DNA of 64,000 nt from Nocardioides sp. 1609 (GCF_004522105.1 NZ_SPUJ01000001.1:124001-188000); one strand, 5' to 3'. Counted from the stretch's first letter, positions 45,665 to 55,869 are shown. The notes: generated by a model not told the origin, from the letters alone. Numbers and translations are program-made.

Positions 45665-46871
45665 GGTTCCTCCTCCTGGAGTGGTGCGCGGGGGCGTGGG
45701 AGAACGAGCTGCGCACCTGGGCCAGCGCGGTCTCCAGGTCGCGGACACCCGCGAGTGCGTCGAGGTCCCCGACCACCGCGGCCATGCCGCGGGTCAGCGG
45801 CCGGTAGGCGGGGTCGCAGGCCAGGGGTGACCACCAGGTGAGCTGGTGCGCGAGCCGGGAGAGCCGCCCGACCGCCCCGATCATGGCCGCGCAGTCTCCG
45901 CGCTCGAGGCCGTCGGAGAGGACCAGCACGAGCGCGCCCCGGGCCATGGTCACGAAGTGTGCGTTGTCCAGGAGCTCCGCCAGGCTCTCGCCGATCAGCG
46001 TCCCGCCGTCCGCGTCCAGGACCAGCGGAGCCAGCGAGTCGAGCGCGTCGTCGACGTCGCGGTGCCGCAGGGCCGAGGTCACCCGGGTCAGCCGGGTGCC
46101 GAACGTGAAGACCTCCACGCCCGAGCAGGTCGCGACCACGGTGTGCGCGAACCTCAGGTAGTCGGGGCTGTGCTGCTTCATGGAGCCGGAGACGTCGATC
46201 AGCACCAGGACACGACGCGACTGCGTCGGCCGGTGCCGCCACCGCAACCGGACGATCTCGCCCTGCGTGCGCCGCGACTCGAGGTAGACCGCACGCAGGT
46301 CCACCCGGTAGCGGCGGCGTCCTGGTCGGTAGCGGCGCGAGCGCGCCCGGGGAACCGCGCGGGGCAGCTCGGCGGCGATCTCACGCATCACCGCGCGCGC
46401 CGACGCCGAGGTGCACCCGAAGCGCCTCGGCAGCTCGGGGCTGCTCAGTCCGGCTCGGAGGCCCGAGCCGCTCGTCTCCGAGACGAGGAGGTCCTCGACC
46501 TCGTCCTCTCCTGGAGCCGAGCCCTGCTCCTCCTCCCCGTCGTCGCCGTCCTGCTCGGCAGGATCCTCCTCGGGCTCGTCGACGACGAGGACGGCGTCCT
46601 CGGGCGGGCCGAAGAAGCGGCGGAAGACCTCGTCGAAGACCGGGTGCCCGGACTCGGACGTGACGATCGTGGCGACGCCGACCCAGTAGAGCTGTCCGGT
46701 GGTGGACGGCGCCACGGCCTCGATCCCGGCGAGGAAGTCCCGCTGCTTGTTGGCCGGCACGCTGAGGCCCGCGTGGTGCAGGGCCCGCAGGAACGCGAAG
46801 AGGTGGTCCTGGGTCCGGGCGACGAGGCGGGGGTCGACCGCCGCGCGCACCCCGGGACTAGTCGTCGGCAT
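45657..46871 (-). CDS. VWA-domain protein, CoxE-like
   Basis: A 404-residue cytosolic protein. After an N-terminal helical part there is an acidic segment (EPEEDPAEQDGDDGEEEQG, ~98-116), then a basic RSRRYRPGRRRYR stretch and a von Willebrand A domain with MIDAS motif LIDVSGSMKQ (~224) and VLSDGLERG. CoxE works with the CoxD AAA+ protein to mature molybdenum hydroxylases. The ATG at 46871 overlaps the MoxR gene by 14 bp. Confidence 0.88.
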   Translation of the reverse strand: MPTTSPGVRAAVDPRLVARTQDHLFAFLRALHHAGLSVPANKQRDFLAGIEAVAPSTTGQLYWVGVATIVTSESGHPVFDEVFRRFFGPPEDAVLVVDEPEEDPAEQDGDDGEEEQGSAPGEDEVEDLLVSETSGSGLRAGLSSPELPRRFGCTSASARAVMREIAAELPRAVPRARSRRYRPGRRRYRVDLRAVYLESRRTQGEIVRLRWRHRPTQSRRVLVLIDVSGSMKQHSPDYLRFAHTVVATCSGVEVFTFGTRLTRVTSALRHRDVDDALDSLAPLVLDADGGTLIGESLAELLDNAHFVTMARGALVLVLSDGLERGDCAAMIGAVGRLSRLAHQLTWWSPLACDPAYRPLTRGMAAVVGDLDALAGVRDLETALAQVRSSFSHAPAHHSRRRNHD

Positions 46872-47724
46872 CGGTGAACACCTCGTGGTCGTGGGCTCCG
46901 ACCAGCTCGACGTCCTCCTCGTTCTTGACCAGGAGCCCGAGGGAGGCGCGTAGCGCCTCGCCCCACGCGGTGCCGTCCTCGGACAGCGCCACCGACCCCT
47001 GGGCCCACGCGATGGACTCCGCGATGCCCGGCCGCTTGACCGGGCCCAGGCTGCGGATGACGTTGACCGAGCGCACCAGCTGCTCGGCGCTGCGCGCGCT
47101 CAGTCCGGGTGCCTGCGCCTCGACGATGGCCCGCTCGCGCTCGGGCTGGGGGAACGGGATCCAGTGGTAGAGGCAGCGGCGCTTCAGCGCGTCGTGCAGC
47201 TCGCGGGTCCGGTTGGAGGTCAGGACCACGACCGGGGGCACGGTCGCGGTCACCGTGCCCATCTCGGGGATGGTGATCTGGAAGCCGTCGAGGAACTCCA
47301 GGAGGAACGCCTCGAACTCGCTGTCGGCGCGGTCGATCTCGTCGATCAGCAGGACCGCCCCCGTGGGGCTGCGCAGGGCCTTCAGCAGCGGCCGCTCCAG
47401 GATGAACGCGTCGTCGTAGAGGTCGGCGACGACGGCGCCGGCCACCTCGGCGGCGCGCAGGCTCAGCAGCTGCTTGGGGTAGTCCCACTCGTAGAGCGCC
47501 TGGGACACGTCGATCCCCTCGTAGCACTGCAGGCGGATGAGCTCGCGTCCGAGCACCTCGGCGAGCACGTGCGAGATCTCGGTCTTGCCGACCCCGGGCT
47601 CGCCCTCCAGCAGCAGCGGTCGCCCCAGCGCGACGGCCAGGCGAACCGCCGTCAGCAGGCCCTCGTCCGCGAAGTACCGGCGCTCGGACAGCTGCCGGTC
47701 CAGCGTGGCGTGGTCGATGAGCAT
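46858..47724 (-). CDS. MoxR-type AAA+ ATPase, CoxD-like
   Basis: A 288-residue ATPase. Walker A LLEGEPGVGKTEIS (~41), Walker B VLLIDEIDRAD (~125), sensor 1 VVLTSNRTREL and arginine finger LKRRCLYHW are visible. MoxR/CoxD proteins remodel and insert sulfur or metal into Mo enzymes together with a VWA partner. The ATG overlaps the preceding Mo-subunit stop (ATGA). Confidence 0.92.
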   Translation of the reverse strand: MLIDHATLDRQLSERRYFADEGLLTAVRLAVALGRPLLLEGEPGVGKTEISHVLAEVLGRELIRLQCYEGIDVSQALYEWDYPKQLLSLRAAEVAGAVVADLYDDAFILERPLLKALRSPTGAVLLIDEIDRADSEFEAFLLEFLDGFQITIPEMGTVTATVPPVVVLTSNRTRELHDALKRRCLYHWIPFPQPERERAIVEAQAPGLSARSAEQLVRSVNVIRSLGPVKRPGIAESIAWAQGSVALSEDGTAWGEALRASLGLLVKNEEDVELVGAHDHEVFTDADD

Positions 47725-48743
47725 CAGGCCGACGGCTCCGCGTCACGCAGCTCGTCGAGGCCCCGCAGGATCGACTCCGGGGTGAACGGCATCACCGTGA
47801 TCCGCACGCCGCAGGCGTCGAAGATGGCGTTGGCCACCGCCGGGATCGGGGCGTTGGCCGTCATCTCGCCGATGCCCTTGGCGCCGAACGGACCGTTGGA
47901 CGCCGGTCGCTCGAGGATGACGCTGGTCTGGACGGGGGTCTCGGCCGGTCCGGGCATCAGGTACTCGCAGAAGTCGACGGGACCGTGCGCCCGCGAGCTC
48001 GGGTAGTAGGGCTCGGTGGCCTCGAAGACGGCGTGCGAGACACCCATCCACGCTCCGCCCTCGACCTGCTGGGTCACCATCGCCGGGTTCAGGGCCCGCC
48101 CGATCTCGTAGGCGTTGTGCAGGCTGAGGACGGTGACGATGCCGGTCTCGTCGTCGACCTCGACCTCGGCGACCGTGCACGCGTGCGCCTGCGCCGAGTC
48201 GGGGTCCATCTCACCGGTCTCGGGGACCGGGTAGCTGCGCTCCTTGAGGAAGATGCCGCGCCCGGAGATGGTCCTGCCCTGCTTGAAGTGCGCCGCGAGC
48301 GCGATGTCCTGGACGTGGATCTTCGTCTCGGGACTGCCCTTGAGCCGCACGAAGCCCGAGCCGTCGGTCTCGAGGTCGTCCGCGTCGACCTCGAGCTCCT
48401 CGGCGGCGACCTGCAGCATGACCTCCCGGGCCTCGCGCGCCGCCATGATCACGGCGTTGCCGACCCGGTGGGTGCCCCGGCTGGCGAAGGTGCCCATGCA
48501 GTGCGGGCCGGTGTCGGTGTCGGCGGTGTCGACGATGACGTTGTCCATGGGCATGCCGAGGGTCTCGGCCGCGCACTGCGCCGCGATGGTCTTGAGCCCC
48601 TGGCCGAGGTCGACCGAGGAGAGGCTGACGACGAAGCCGCCCATGGTGGTGGCGTGGATCAGCGCCTGGGAGGGGTCGCCGCCGAGGTTCATGCCGGTGG
48701 GGTAGTTGACGGACGCGTAGCCGCGTCCACGAAGCAGGGCCAT
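47724..48743 (-). CDS. Molybdenum hydroxylase, second half of the Mo-binding subunit
   Basis: A 339-residue protein equal to Moco-binding domain 2 of xanthine-dehydrogenase-type large subunits: SSVDLGQGLKTIAAQCAAET, GTFASRGTHRVGNAV and the catalytic Glu in GAKGIGEMTANAPIP. It starts with ATG at 48743, 2 nt after the stop of the first half, and the break lies between domains rather than inside a conserved block. Nicotinate dehydrogenase of Eubacterium barkeri is naturally split in a similar way, so this may be a working two-chain subunit rather than a broken gene. Confidence 0.88.
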   Translation of the reverse strand: MALLRGRGYASVNYPTGMNLGGDPSQALIHATTMGGFVVSLSSVDLGQGLKTIAAQCAAETLGMPMDNVIVDTADTDTGPHCMGTFASRGTHRVGNAVIMAAREAREVMLQVAAEELEVDADDLETDGSGFVRLKGSPETKIHVQDIALAAHFKQGRTISGRGIFLKERSYPVPETGEMDPDSAQAHACTVAEVEVDDETGIVTVLSLHNAYEIGRALNPAMVTQQVEGGAWMGVSHAVFEATEPYYPSSRAHGPVDFCEYLMPGPAETPVQTSVILERPASNGPFGAKGIGEMTANAPIPAVANAIFDACGVRITVMPFTPESILRGLDELRDAEPSA

Positions 48744-48745
48744 GC

Positions 48746-50125
48746 TCAGGCCTCTCTCGGGGTGGACGACGACATGGCCAGGTACTCCGGCGGCAGGTCG
48801 TGACCGACCAGGGCCGCAGCCCGCTGGATGACCTCGATCAGGGCGGTGCCCGAGGCGACCTTGCGGTGCGCCTTCATGTCCCCGTCGCGGTAGGCGTTGC
48901 GCAGGCGGAGCTCGAGCGGGTCGATGTCGAGCGCTCGCGCGATGCGGTCCATCTGCGACTCGATGGCGAAGTCGGCGATGGTCACCCCGAAGCCGCGCAT
49001 CGCGCTGGACGGTGTCCGGTTGGTGTAGACGCAGTGACAGTCGGCGTGGACGTTGGGGATCGTGTAGGGACCGGGCAGGTGGGCTGCCGCCTTCGTGGTG
49101 CCGTACGGCGTGTGCCGCGAGTAGGCGCCGGAGTCGACGTAGAGCATGACCTTGCGCGCCACGATCCGCCCGTCGGCCATCACGCCGTCCTTGATGTAGA
49201 TCCGCTCCGCGGCCCGGGGCGAGGAGACCTGCATCTCCTCCTCCCGGGAGTAGACGAACTTGACCGGTCGGTTGGTCAGGGTCGCGGCGATGCAGGCCAG
49301 TGGCTCGACGATCACGTCGACCTTGCCGCCGAAGCCGCCACCGACGGTGCCGCCCTTGACCTGGAGGTCGGTGAAGGGGCGGTCCAGGATCAGCGCGGTG
49401 TTGTCGAGGGTGAAGAAGGCCGCCTGGGTGTTGGAGTGGATGAGCAGGCGGTTGCCGCTCTGCGGGACCACGATGCACCCGGTGGTCTCGGTGGGCGCGT
49501 GCTCGATGGGTGCCGAGCTGTAGCGCCACTCGAAGACGTGGTCGGCCTGCGCGAACCCCTCCTCCACGTCACCGAAGCGGATGCGGCGGGCGTGGTGCCC
49601 CTCGTAGACGAAGTAGTTGGTGCCGTCCTTCTTGATGACGGGCGCGTCCGGGGACAGCGCCTCCTCGACGTCGAGGACGGCGGGCAGCTCGGTGTAGGAC
49701 ACCTTGACGCGACTGGCGCCCTCGATGGCCGCCGCCTCGGTGTCGGCCACGACGGCGACGATCGGCTCCCCCACGTAGAGCACGCGGTCCTCGGCCAGCA
49801 CCGGCTCGTCGTGGGGCTCGACGCCGATCAGTCGCAGCACCAGGTACCAGTTGGCCGGGACGTCGTGGTGGGTGATGACCCGCAGGACGCCCGGGACCTT
49901 GAGCGCCTCGGAGCAGTCGACGCTGTCGATCCGAGCGTGGTGGTGGACCGAGCGGTGGATCTTGACGTGGGCCAGGTCGGGGAAGGCACGGTCCTCGAAG
50001 AACTCGGTCTTCCCGGTGACGTGGCCGAGCGCGTCGGACCGCTGCGCGGGCGTGCCGATGACGGTGAAGCTCGACGAGCGCTCGTCGGCGAAGAACTCGG
50101 TGTCGATCTCGTTGATCTTGGCCAT
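48746..50125 (-). CDS. Molybdenum hydroxylase, first half of the Mo-binding subunit
   Basis: A 459-residue protein with the N-terminal domain of the xanthine dehydrogenase family (SDALGHVTGKTEFFEDRAFP) and Moco-binding domain 1 (GGTVGGGFGGKVDVIVEPLA, SSAMRGFGVTIADFAIE). The AMRGFG motif is of XDH/nicotinate-dehydrogenase type, not the CSFR loop of form I CO dehydrogenase. It ends LVGHDLPPEYLAMSSSTPREA. The ATG at 50125 overlaps the Fe-S subunit stop (ATGA). The substrate is unknown; enzymes of this group hydroxylate heterocycles or oxidise aldehydes. Confidence 0.9.
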   Translation of the reverse strand: MAKINEIDTEFFADERSSSFTVIGTPAQRSDALGHVTGKTEFFEDRAFPDLAHVKIHRSVHHHARIDSVDCSEALKVPGVLRVITHHDVPANWYLVLRLIGVEPHDEPVLAEDRVLYVGEPIVAVVADTEAAAIEGASRVKVSYTELPAVLDVEEALSPDAPVIKKDGTNYFVYEGHHARRIRFGDVEEGFAQADHVFEWRYSSAPIEHAPTETTGCIVVPQSGNRLLIHSNTQAAFFTLDNTALILDRPFTDLQVKGGTVGGGFGGKVDVIVEPLACIAATLTNRPVKFVYSREEEMQVSSPRAAERIYIKDGVMADGRIVARKVMLYVDSGAYSRHTPYGTTKAAAHLPGPYTIPNVHADCHCVYTNRTPSSAMRGFGVTIADFAIESQMDRIARALDIDPLELRLRNAYRDGDMKAHRKVASGTALIEVIQRAAALVGHDLPPEYLAMSSSTPREA

Positions 50126-50685
50126 CAGACGTCCGCCCGCATTCCCTCGGAGGACTCGTACGCCGTGGTCGGCGGTGGACCCTCGTCGGTCTCCGGGGTG
50201 GTGGCGGCGGTCGTGCCCCGACGACGGGCGGCGGCATCGAGGATGGCGGTGATGATCGGCTCGTACCCGGTGCACCGGCACACGTTGCCGCTGATCGCCT
50301 CCTGGACCTCCTCGGTCGTCGGGTCGGGGTTGCGCTCCAGGAGCGCCTCCGCGGACATGATCATGCCGGGGGTGCAGAAGCCGCACTGCGTCGCGAACCC
50401 GTCGAGGAAGGCCTGTTGCACGTCGCTGAGCACCTGACCGTCGGAGAGGCCCTCGACGGTGCCGACGGTGGACCCGTCGACCGTGACGGCGGGCACCAGG
50501 CACGACACCACCGGGCTGCCGTCGAGCAGCACCGTGCACGAGCCGCAGGCACCCTGCGCACAGCCGCGCTTGGCGCCCATCATCCCCAGCTGCTCGCGCA
50601 GGCCCAGGAGCAGGGTGGTCTCGGGTCGGGCCATGAAGGCCTTGTCGACGCCGTTGAGCTTGAGGTTGACGATCTTGACCGTCAT
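50125..50685 (-). CDS. Molybdenum hydroxylase, 2Fe-2S subunit
   Basis: A 186-residue small subunit with the plant-type ferredoxin cluster site GCAQGACGSCTVLLDG and the second cluster site in TQCGFCTPGM and GNVCRCTGY. It relays electrons from the Mo centre to FAD. The C-terminal ~35 residues (Thr/Glu/Pro-rich) extend beyond the family norm. ATG at 50685; it lies 19 bp after the FAD subunit gene. Confidence 0.95.
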   Translation of the reverse strand: MTVKIVNLKLNGVDKAFMARPETTLLLGLREQLGMMGAKRGCAQGACGSCTVLLDGSPVVSCLVPAVTVDGSTVGTVEGLSDGQVLSDVQQAFLDGFATQCGFCTPGMIMSAEALLERNPDPTTEEVQEAISGNVCRCTGYEPIITAILDAAARRRGTTAATTPETDEGPPPTTAYESSEGMRADV

Positions 50686-50704
50686 CGCGGGACCTTCTTC
50701 GCAG

Positions 50705-51499
50705 TCAGCGCCCGAGCAGGGCTCGGCGCAGGTGGACGGGAAACACGCGGGCTCGGTACCAGGCCGAGGCGTAGGCGTCGTCGCTCGGGTCGAGCTGACC
50801 GAGACCGGCCTGCGCGGCGCTCGCGACGGTGGCCTCGTCGAGCGGCTGGCCGAGCAGGGCCGCCTCGACGAGGGTCGCGCGGACGACCTGCCGGCCGACT
50901 CCCCCGAGAGCGACGCGGGCGGCGGACACGACGCCGTCGGTCTGCTCGACCACTGCGGCGACCGTGACGATCGAGGCCGAGTTGTAGCGGCGTCGGGTGG
51001 CCTTGAGGTAGCGGAAGGTGGACGGGGCCGGGACCTCGAGCACCAGCTCGGTGACCAGCCCGTGGTGCTGTCCGGCCAGCGCGGCCACCGGCTCCTCGCG
51101 GCGGCCCGCAGCGTCCAGCACCGAGGCCCGGGCGTCCAGCGCGACCAGCGCGACGGTCAGGTCGCCGTAGGGCTGCTCGGCGAACAGGTTGCCCCCCACG
51201 GTCGCCAGGTTGCGCACCGGCACCGAGGCGATCGAGCGCACGACGGGTGACAGGAACGCGACCCGGTCGTCGTGCTCGAGCTCGGCCAGCGTGGTCGTCG
51301 CGCCGATGCGGACGGCGGACCCGTCCACCCGTACGCCGGCCAGGCCGACCCGGCGCAGGCTCACCAGCTCGGTGGGCGTCGACGCGTGGTCGTTGAGCCT
51401 CGGCATCAGGCTCGTGCCGCCACCCAGGACCCGGGCTCCCCCGGCAACGAGCCGGAGGGCCTCGGACAGATCGTCGGGAACGTGAACTTCGGTGAGCAT
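50705..51499 (-). CDS. Molybdenum hydroxylase, FAD-binding subunit
   Basis: A 264-residue CoxM/XdhB-type flavoprotein. ARVLGGGTSLMPRLND and VRNLATVGGNLFAEQPYGDLTVALVAL are the FAD-binding motifs, followed by the C-terminal CO-dehydrogenase flavoprotein domain (YNSASIVTVAAVVE). It is the first gene of the operon: GGAGGG sits just before the ATG at 51499 and a perfect 18-bp palindrome begins 10 bp upstream. Divergent from the GntR regulator. Confidence 0.93.
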   Translation of the reverse strand: MLTEVHVPDDLSEALRLVAGGARVLGGGTSLMPRLNDHASTPTELVSLRRVGLAGVRVDGSAVRIGATTTLAELEHDDRVAFLSPVVRSIASVPVRNLATVGGNLFAEQPYGDLTVALVALDARASVLDAAGRREEPVAALAGQHHGLVTELVLEVPAPSTFRYLKATRRRYNSASIVTVAAVVEQTDGVVSAARVALGGVGRQVVRATLVEAALLGQPLDEATVASAAQAGLGQLDPSDDAYASAWYRARVFPVHLRRALLGR

Positions 51500-51508
51500 C
51501 TGCCCTCC

Positions 51509-51526
51509 ATTATCGATATCGATAAT
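51509..51526. promoter_or_regulatory. Perfect 18-bp palindrome, probable operator of the Mo-hydroxylase operon
   Basis: ATTATCGATATCGATAAT is its own reverse complement and is strikingly A/T-rich for this DNA. It lies between the divergent FAD-subunit gene and the GntR/FCD regulator gene; a TATGCT -10 for the regulator follows at 51545-51550. A dimeric regulator, most likely the adjacent GntR protein, would fit. Confidence 0.65.
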
Positions 51527-51617
51527 GACCGTAGTGGTTCCCCCTATGCTGGTCAATGCCGCCGCCCGGCGTCGTGCGACGGCCACACCTCCTGCACGGG
51601 AAGAAGAAACCTGACGC

Positions 51618-52325
51618 ATGACGACCTCCGTGCCCGCGCCGCGCACCCCCGCCGGCCGGGTCGCCAAGCCCACCCTGAGCGAGCGGATCCGCGACGGCCT
51701 CGTCGAGTCGATCGTCTCCGGCGAGCTGGAGAGCGGGGAGCGGCTGGTCGAGACCAAGATCGCCGCCGACTTCGGAACCAGTCAGGCTCCGGTCCGCGAG
51801 GCGCTGCGCGAGCTCGAGGGACTCGGCCTGATCGAGAGCCGGCCCCGCCGCGGCAGGCACGTGCTCCCCTTCGTCGAGCAGACGCTTCGCGAGGCCTACG
51901 TGGTGCGCGCCGCTCTGGAGGAGGCGGCCACCCGGCTGGCGCTGACCGGGGGGCAGCTCCCGTGGGAGGCGCTGGAGGCGGATGTCGTCGACATGTACCG
52001 CAGCGCCGAGGGCGAGGACCTGCACGCCATGGGGGTCGCGAGCAGCCGGTTCCACCGGCGGATCGTCCAGGCGAGCGGCAACCTCCTGCTCGACCGCGCC
52101 TGGGAGGGGCTGCAGATCGAGGCGCGCACCGCCATCGCGCTGGTCGTCGCTGCTCCCGACCTGGACCGCGTCGCCGAGGAGCACGCCGACCTGCTCGAAG
52201 TCCTGCGGACCGGGGACGTCGACCGGGCCTGCCTGCACGCACGCGTGCACCAGTGGGCCTACGCCGACCTGCCCCACGACCTGAACGGCGTCGCCCACCC
52301 GGCCGGGCCGGCCACCTCGTCCTAG
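51618..52325 (+). CDS. GntR-family regulator, FadR/FCD subfamily
   Basis: A 235-residue repressor-type protein. The N-terminal winged helix (LSERIRDGLVESIVSGELESGERLVETKIAADFGTSQAPVREALRELEGLGLIESRPRRG) is followed by an all-helical FCD ligand domain with metal-site histidines (FHRRIVQASGN, LLEVLRTGD, ACLHARVHQW). FCD regulators usually sense small organic acids. Divergent from the Mo-hydroxylase operon and about 90 bp from the 18-bp palindrome, it is the probable local regulator. Confidence 0.93.
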   Translation: MTTSVPAPRTPAGRVAKPTLSERIRDGLVESIVSGELESGERLVETKIAADFGTSQAPVREALRELEGLGLIESRPRRGRHVLPFVEQTLREAYVVRAALEEAATRLALTGGQLPWEALEADVVDMYRSAEGEDLHAMGVASSRFHRRIVQASGNLLLDRAWEGLQIEARTAIALVVAAPDLDRVAEEHADLLEVLRTGDVDRACLHARVHQWAYADLPHDLNGVAHPAGPATSS

Positions 52326-52342
52326 CCCCGTCCGGTCGCCAG

Positions 52343-52372
52343 TTAGCGAGCAACCACTCGCCAAGTTAGGGT
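52343..52372 (+). promoter_or_regulatory. TetR-gene promoter with imperfect inverted repeat
   Basis: TTAGCGAG (52343-52350) faces CTCGCCAA (52357-52364) across 6 nt. A TAGGGT -10 at 52367-52372 lies 7 nt before the GTG at 52380. The repeat sits over the -35 region, fitting autorepression by the TetR protein. Confidence 0.5.
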
Positions 52373-52379
52373 CGGGCAC

Positions 52380-52948
52380 GTGCCCACCCAGCTCGAGCGT
52401 CGTACGGCGACCGTGACCCGGCTGCTCGACGCGACCGAGGTCGTCGTCCACGAGCGCGGGTACGCCGACACGACGGTCGCCGCGATCTGCGCCCGGGCGG
52501 GGGTCAGCCAGGGTGGGCTGTTCCGCCACTTCCCGCACCGCCGCGCCCTGCTGGTCGCCACCGCCGCCCGGGTCGCCGAGCGGCAGACGGACCACGTGCC
52601 CGACGGCCTGAGCCTCCTCGACGCCCTGCGGCACCTGCGCGGGCTGGTGCGCTCGCGGCCCAACCAGGTCTGGCACGAGCTGGTGCGCGCCGCGCGCACC
52701 GACGCCGAGCTGCGCGCCGACCTGGCGCCGGCGCTGCGCGACTACCACCGGCGCACCGGGTCGGCGGTGGCCGCCCTCGCCCCCACCGGCCGCCCGTGGA
52801 CCGCGACCCACCAGGCGGCGCTGCGGCTCGTCGTCAACTACCTCGACGGCGAGGCCGCCGTCGCGCACGTCCTGCCCGATCCCGATCGCGACGAGGCGAC
52901 CCTGCGCGCCCTGGCCGACCTGCTCCGCCCACTGTTCGAGGAGAACCC

Positions 52949-52952
<4 letters not shown>
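52380..52952 (+). CDS. TetR-family regulator
   Basis: A 190-residue one-component regulator with N-terminal HTH (ATEVVVHERGYADTTVAAICARAGVSQGGLFRHFPHRRALL) and a helical ligand domain. The GTG start is supported by the -10 spacing. It overlaps the FAD-dehydrogenase gene by GTGA, so the pair is one unit and the regulator probably senses that enzyme's substrate or product. Confidence 0.92.
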
Positions 52953-54637
<1,685 letters not shown>

Positions 54638-54727
54638 GCAGTCCGCACGGGGCGCGGTCCGGCGGGTTTGTGCCGGCGGCCCACCGGACAGGCTGCGGTC
54701 CCCGAGCCAGCCCCAGGAGAACTCTCG

Positions 54728-55687
54728 ATGTCCGGTCACGTGCCGCCCCCGCCCATGTCGCCCCCGCCCGGCGGGTACCCGCCGCAGGGTCCCCCGTCCG
54801 GTCCCCCGTCCGGTCCCCCGCCGGGTGGCCCGCCCTACGGCGGTCCGCCCTACGGCGGTCCTCCGTACGGCGGTCCCCCCTACGGGGGCCCGCCGCCGGG
54901 ATGGGGCGGCCAGCCGCCGTACGGCCCGCCGTCCGGGCACGGAGGCTCGGGAGGCGGTGGGTCGCGACGCGGGCTGTGGATCGGCCTGGGCGTGGTGGCC
55001 CTGGTGCTCGTCATCGGGGTCGGCACCGCCCTCGGCTTCGCCCTCTCGGGCGACGACGACAACGACGACGACCGCAGGGCGAGCGACGACAACACCTCGG
55101 CGCCCGTCGACCCGAGCACGCCGGCCGAGACCGACTCCCCCGCCGACCCCGACCCGGAGGACCCCGAGCCGGTCGAGCCGACCGAGACCGAGCCCGCCGA
55201 GGGCACGGGGACGCCGTTCACGGCGGAGTACGGCTCCGACGTCGGCGACGTCTGCGACGGCGGCGCGATGTCCAACGCCGCCGCCTACGACCCGGCCGCG
55301 CCCAAGATCTCGCCGTTCAAGCAGCTGCCCGGCAACGACCTGTGGCTGTCGCAGTACGTGCCCTCCGACCAGCCCTACTACGTCGACTACGAGGACTTCG
55401 CCAAGGTGAGCGTGGTCGCCTGCCTGACCCCCGGCGAGCCGGCCGACCAGATCGAGTGCGAGTCGACGGACGCCGACGACAAGCCGGTGACCTACACCTT
55501 CGTGACCGTGCCGTACTCGCTGCGGTTCGTGGAGGCGGCGACCGGTCGCGACCTCGGGACGGCTCCCGACCTCGCGGCCCCGGCGGCGGACTGCCCGTTC
55601 GTCGCCTTCATCGAGGACGGCCGTGCCTACAGCAGCGTCGACGACGAGGAGCTCCAGGCCGCGATCGCGGCCCACGAGTTCGGCTGA
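54728..55687 (+). CDS. Proline-rich membrane-anchored protein with secreted domain
   Basis: A 319-residue protein. Residues 1-70 are Pro/Gly/Tyr-rich with repeated PPYGG units, then a basic patch and one transmembrane helix (LWIGLGVVALVLVIGVGTALGFAL, ~78-101). Outside lies an acidic Asp/Glu/Pro linker (~105-155) and a C-terminal domain with four Cys (VCDGG, VVACLTPG, IECEST, DCPFV) that could form two disulfides. I recognise no function. AGGAGA is 8 nt before the ATG at 54728. Confidence 0.7.
   Translation: MSGHVPPPPMSPPPGGYPPQGPPSGPPSGPPPGGPPYGGPPYGGPPYGGPPYGGPPPGWGGQPPYGPPSGHGGSGGGGSRRGLWIGLGVVALVLVIGVGTALGFALSGDDDNDDDRRASDDNTSAPVDPSTPAETDSPADPDPEDPEPVEPTETEPAEGTGTPFTAEYGSDVGDVCDGGAMSNAAAYDPAAPKISPFKQLPGNDLWLSQYVPSDQPYYVDYEDFAKVSVVACLTPGEPADQIECESTDADDKPVTYTFVTVPYSLRFVEAATGRDLGTAPDLAAPAADCPFVAFIEDGRAYSSVDDEELQAAIAAHEFG
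54781..54900 (+). repeat. In-frame Pro/Gly repeat coding region
   Basis: Repeated CCCGTCCGGTCC and 15-bp CCGCCCTACGGCGGT-type units encode the GPPSGPP and PPYGG runs. Four near-identical 15-bp copies lie at about 54830-54891. Confidence 0.75.
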
Positions 55688-55702
55688 GCCGGACCGGCCC
55701 GG

Positions 55703-55789
55703 TCAGCGGCGGGTGCGACCCGCGAGCAGGAACCGGTAGGCCAGGACGGCGACGATGACCAGGACGACGAGCAGCAGGATGAACTTCAT
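55703..55789 (-). CDS. Possible 28-residue single-helix membrane peptide
   Basis: MKFILLLVVLVIVAVLAYRF then LLAGRTRR: a Lys start, one hydrophobic helix and a basic end. Upstream GACGCT is 6 nt from the ATG, a weak leaderless match. It lies between convergent genes, and its composition is that of a true small membrane protein rather than random GC-rich sequence. Confidence 0.5.
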   Translation of the reverse strand: MKFILLLVVLVIVAVLAYRFLLAGRTRR

Positions 55790-55812
55790 CTGGACAGCGT
55801 CGTCGTGCCGTC

Positions 55813-55850
55813 AGCCCGTCGGTCCACCCGGGGAGGTGGACCGACGGGCT
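55813..55850. terminator. 16-bp perfect hairpin after ilvA
   Basis: AGCCCGTCGGTCCACC (55813-55828) pairs perfectly with GGTGGACCGACGGGCT (55835-55850) around a 6-nt loop, 19 bp beyond the ilvA stop. No U-tract follows, as is common in actinobacteria. It could also block reading from the small plus-strand neighbour side. Confidence 0.7.
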
Positions 55851-55869
55851 GCTCCCGCCGGGACCCGGC

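Noticed and set aside
43645..51499. Carbon monoxide dehydrogenase operon
   Set aside because: Maturation genes are Cox-like, but the Mo subunit has AMRGFG instead of the form I CSFR loop and the operon carries hydrolases and glycerate kinase.
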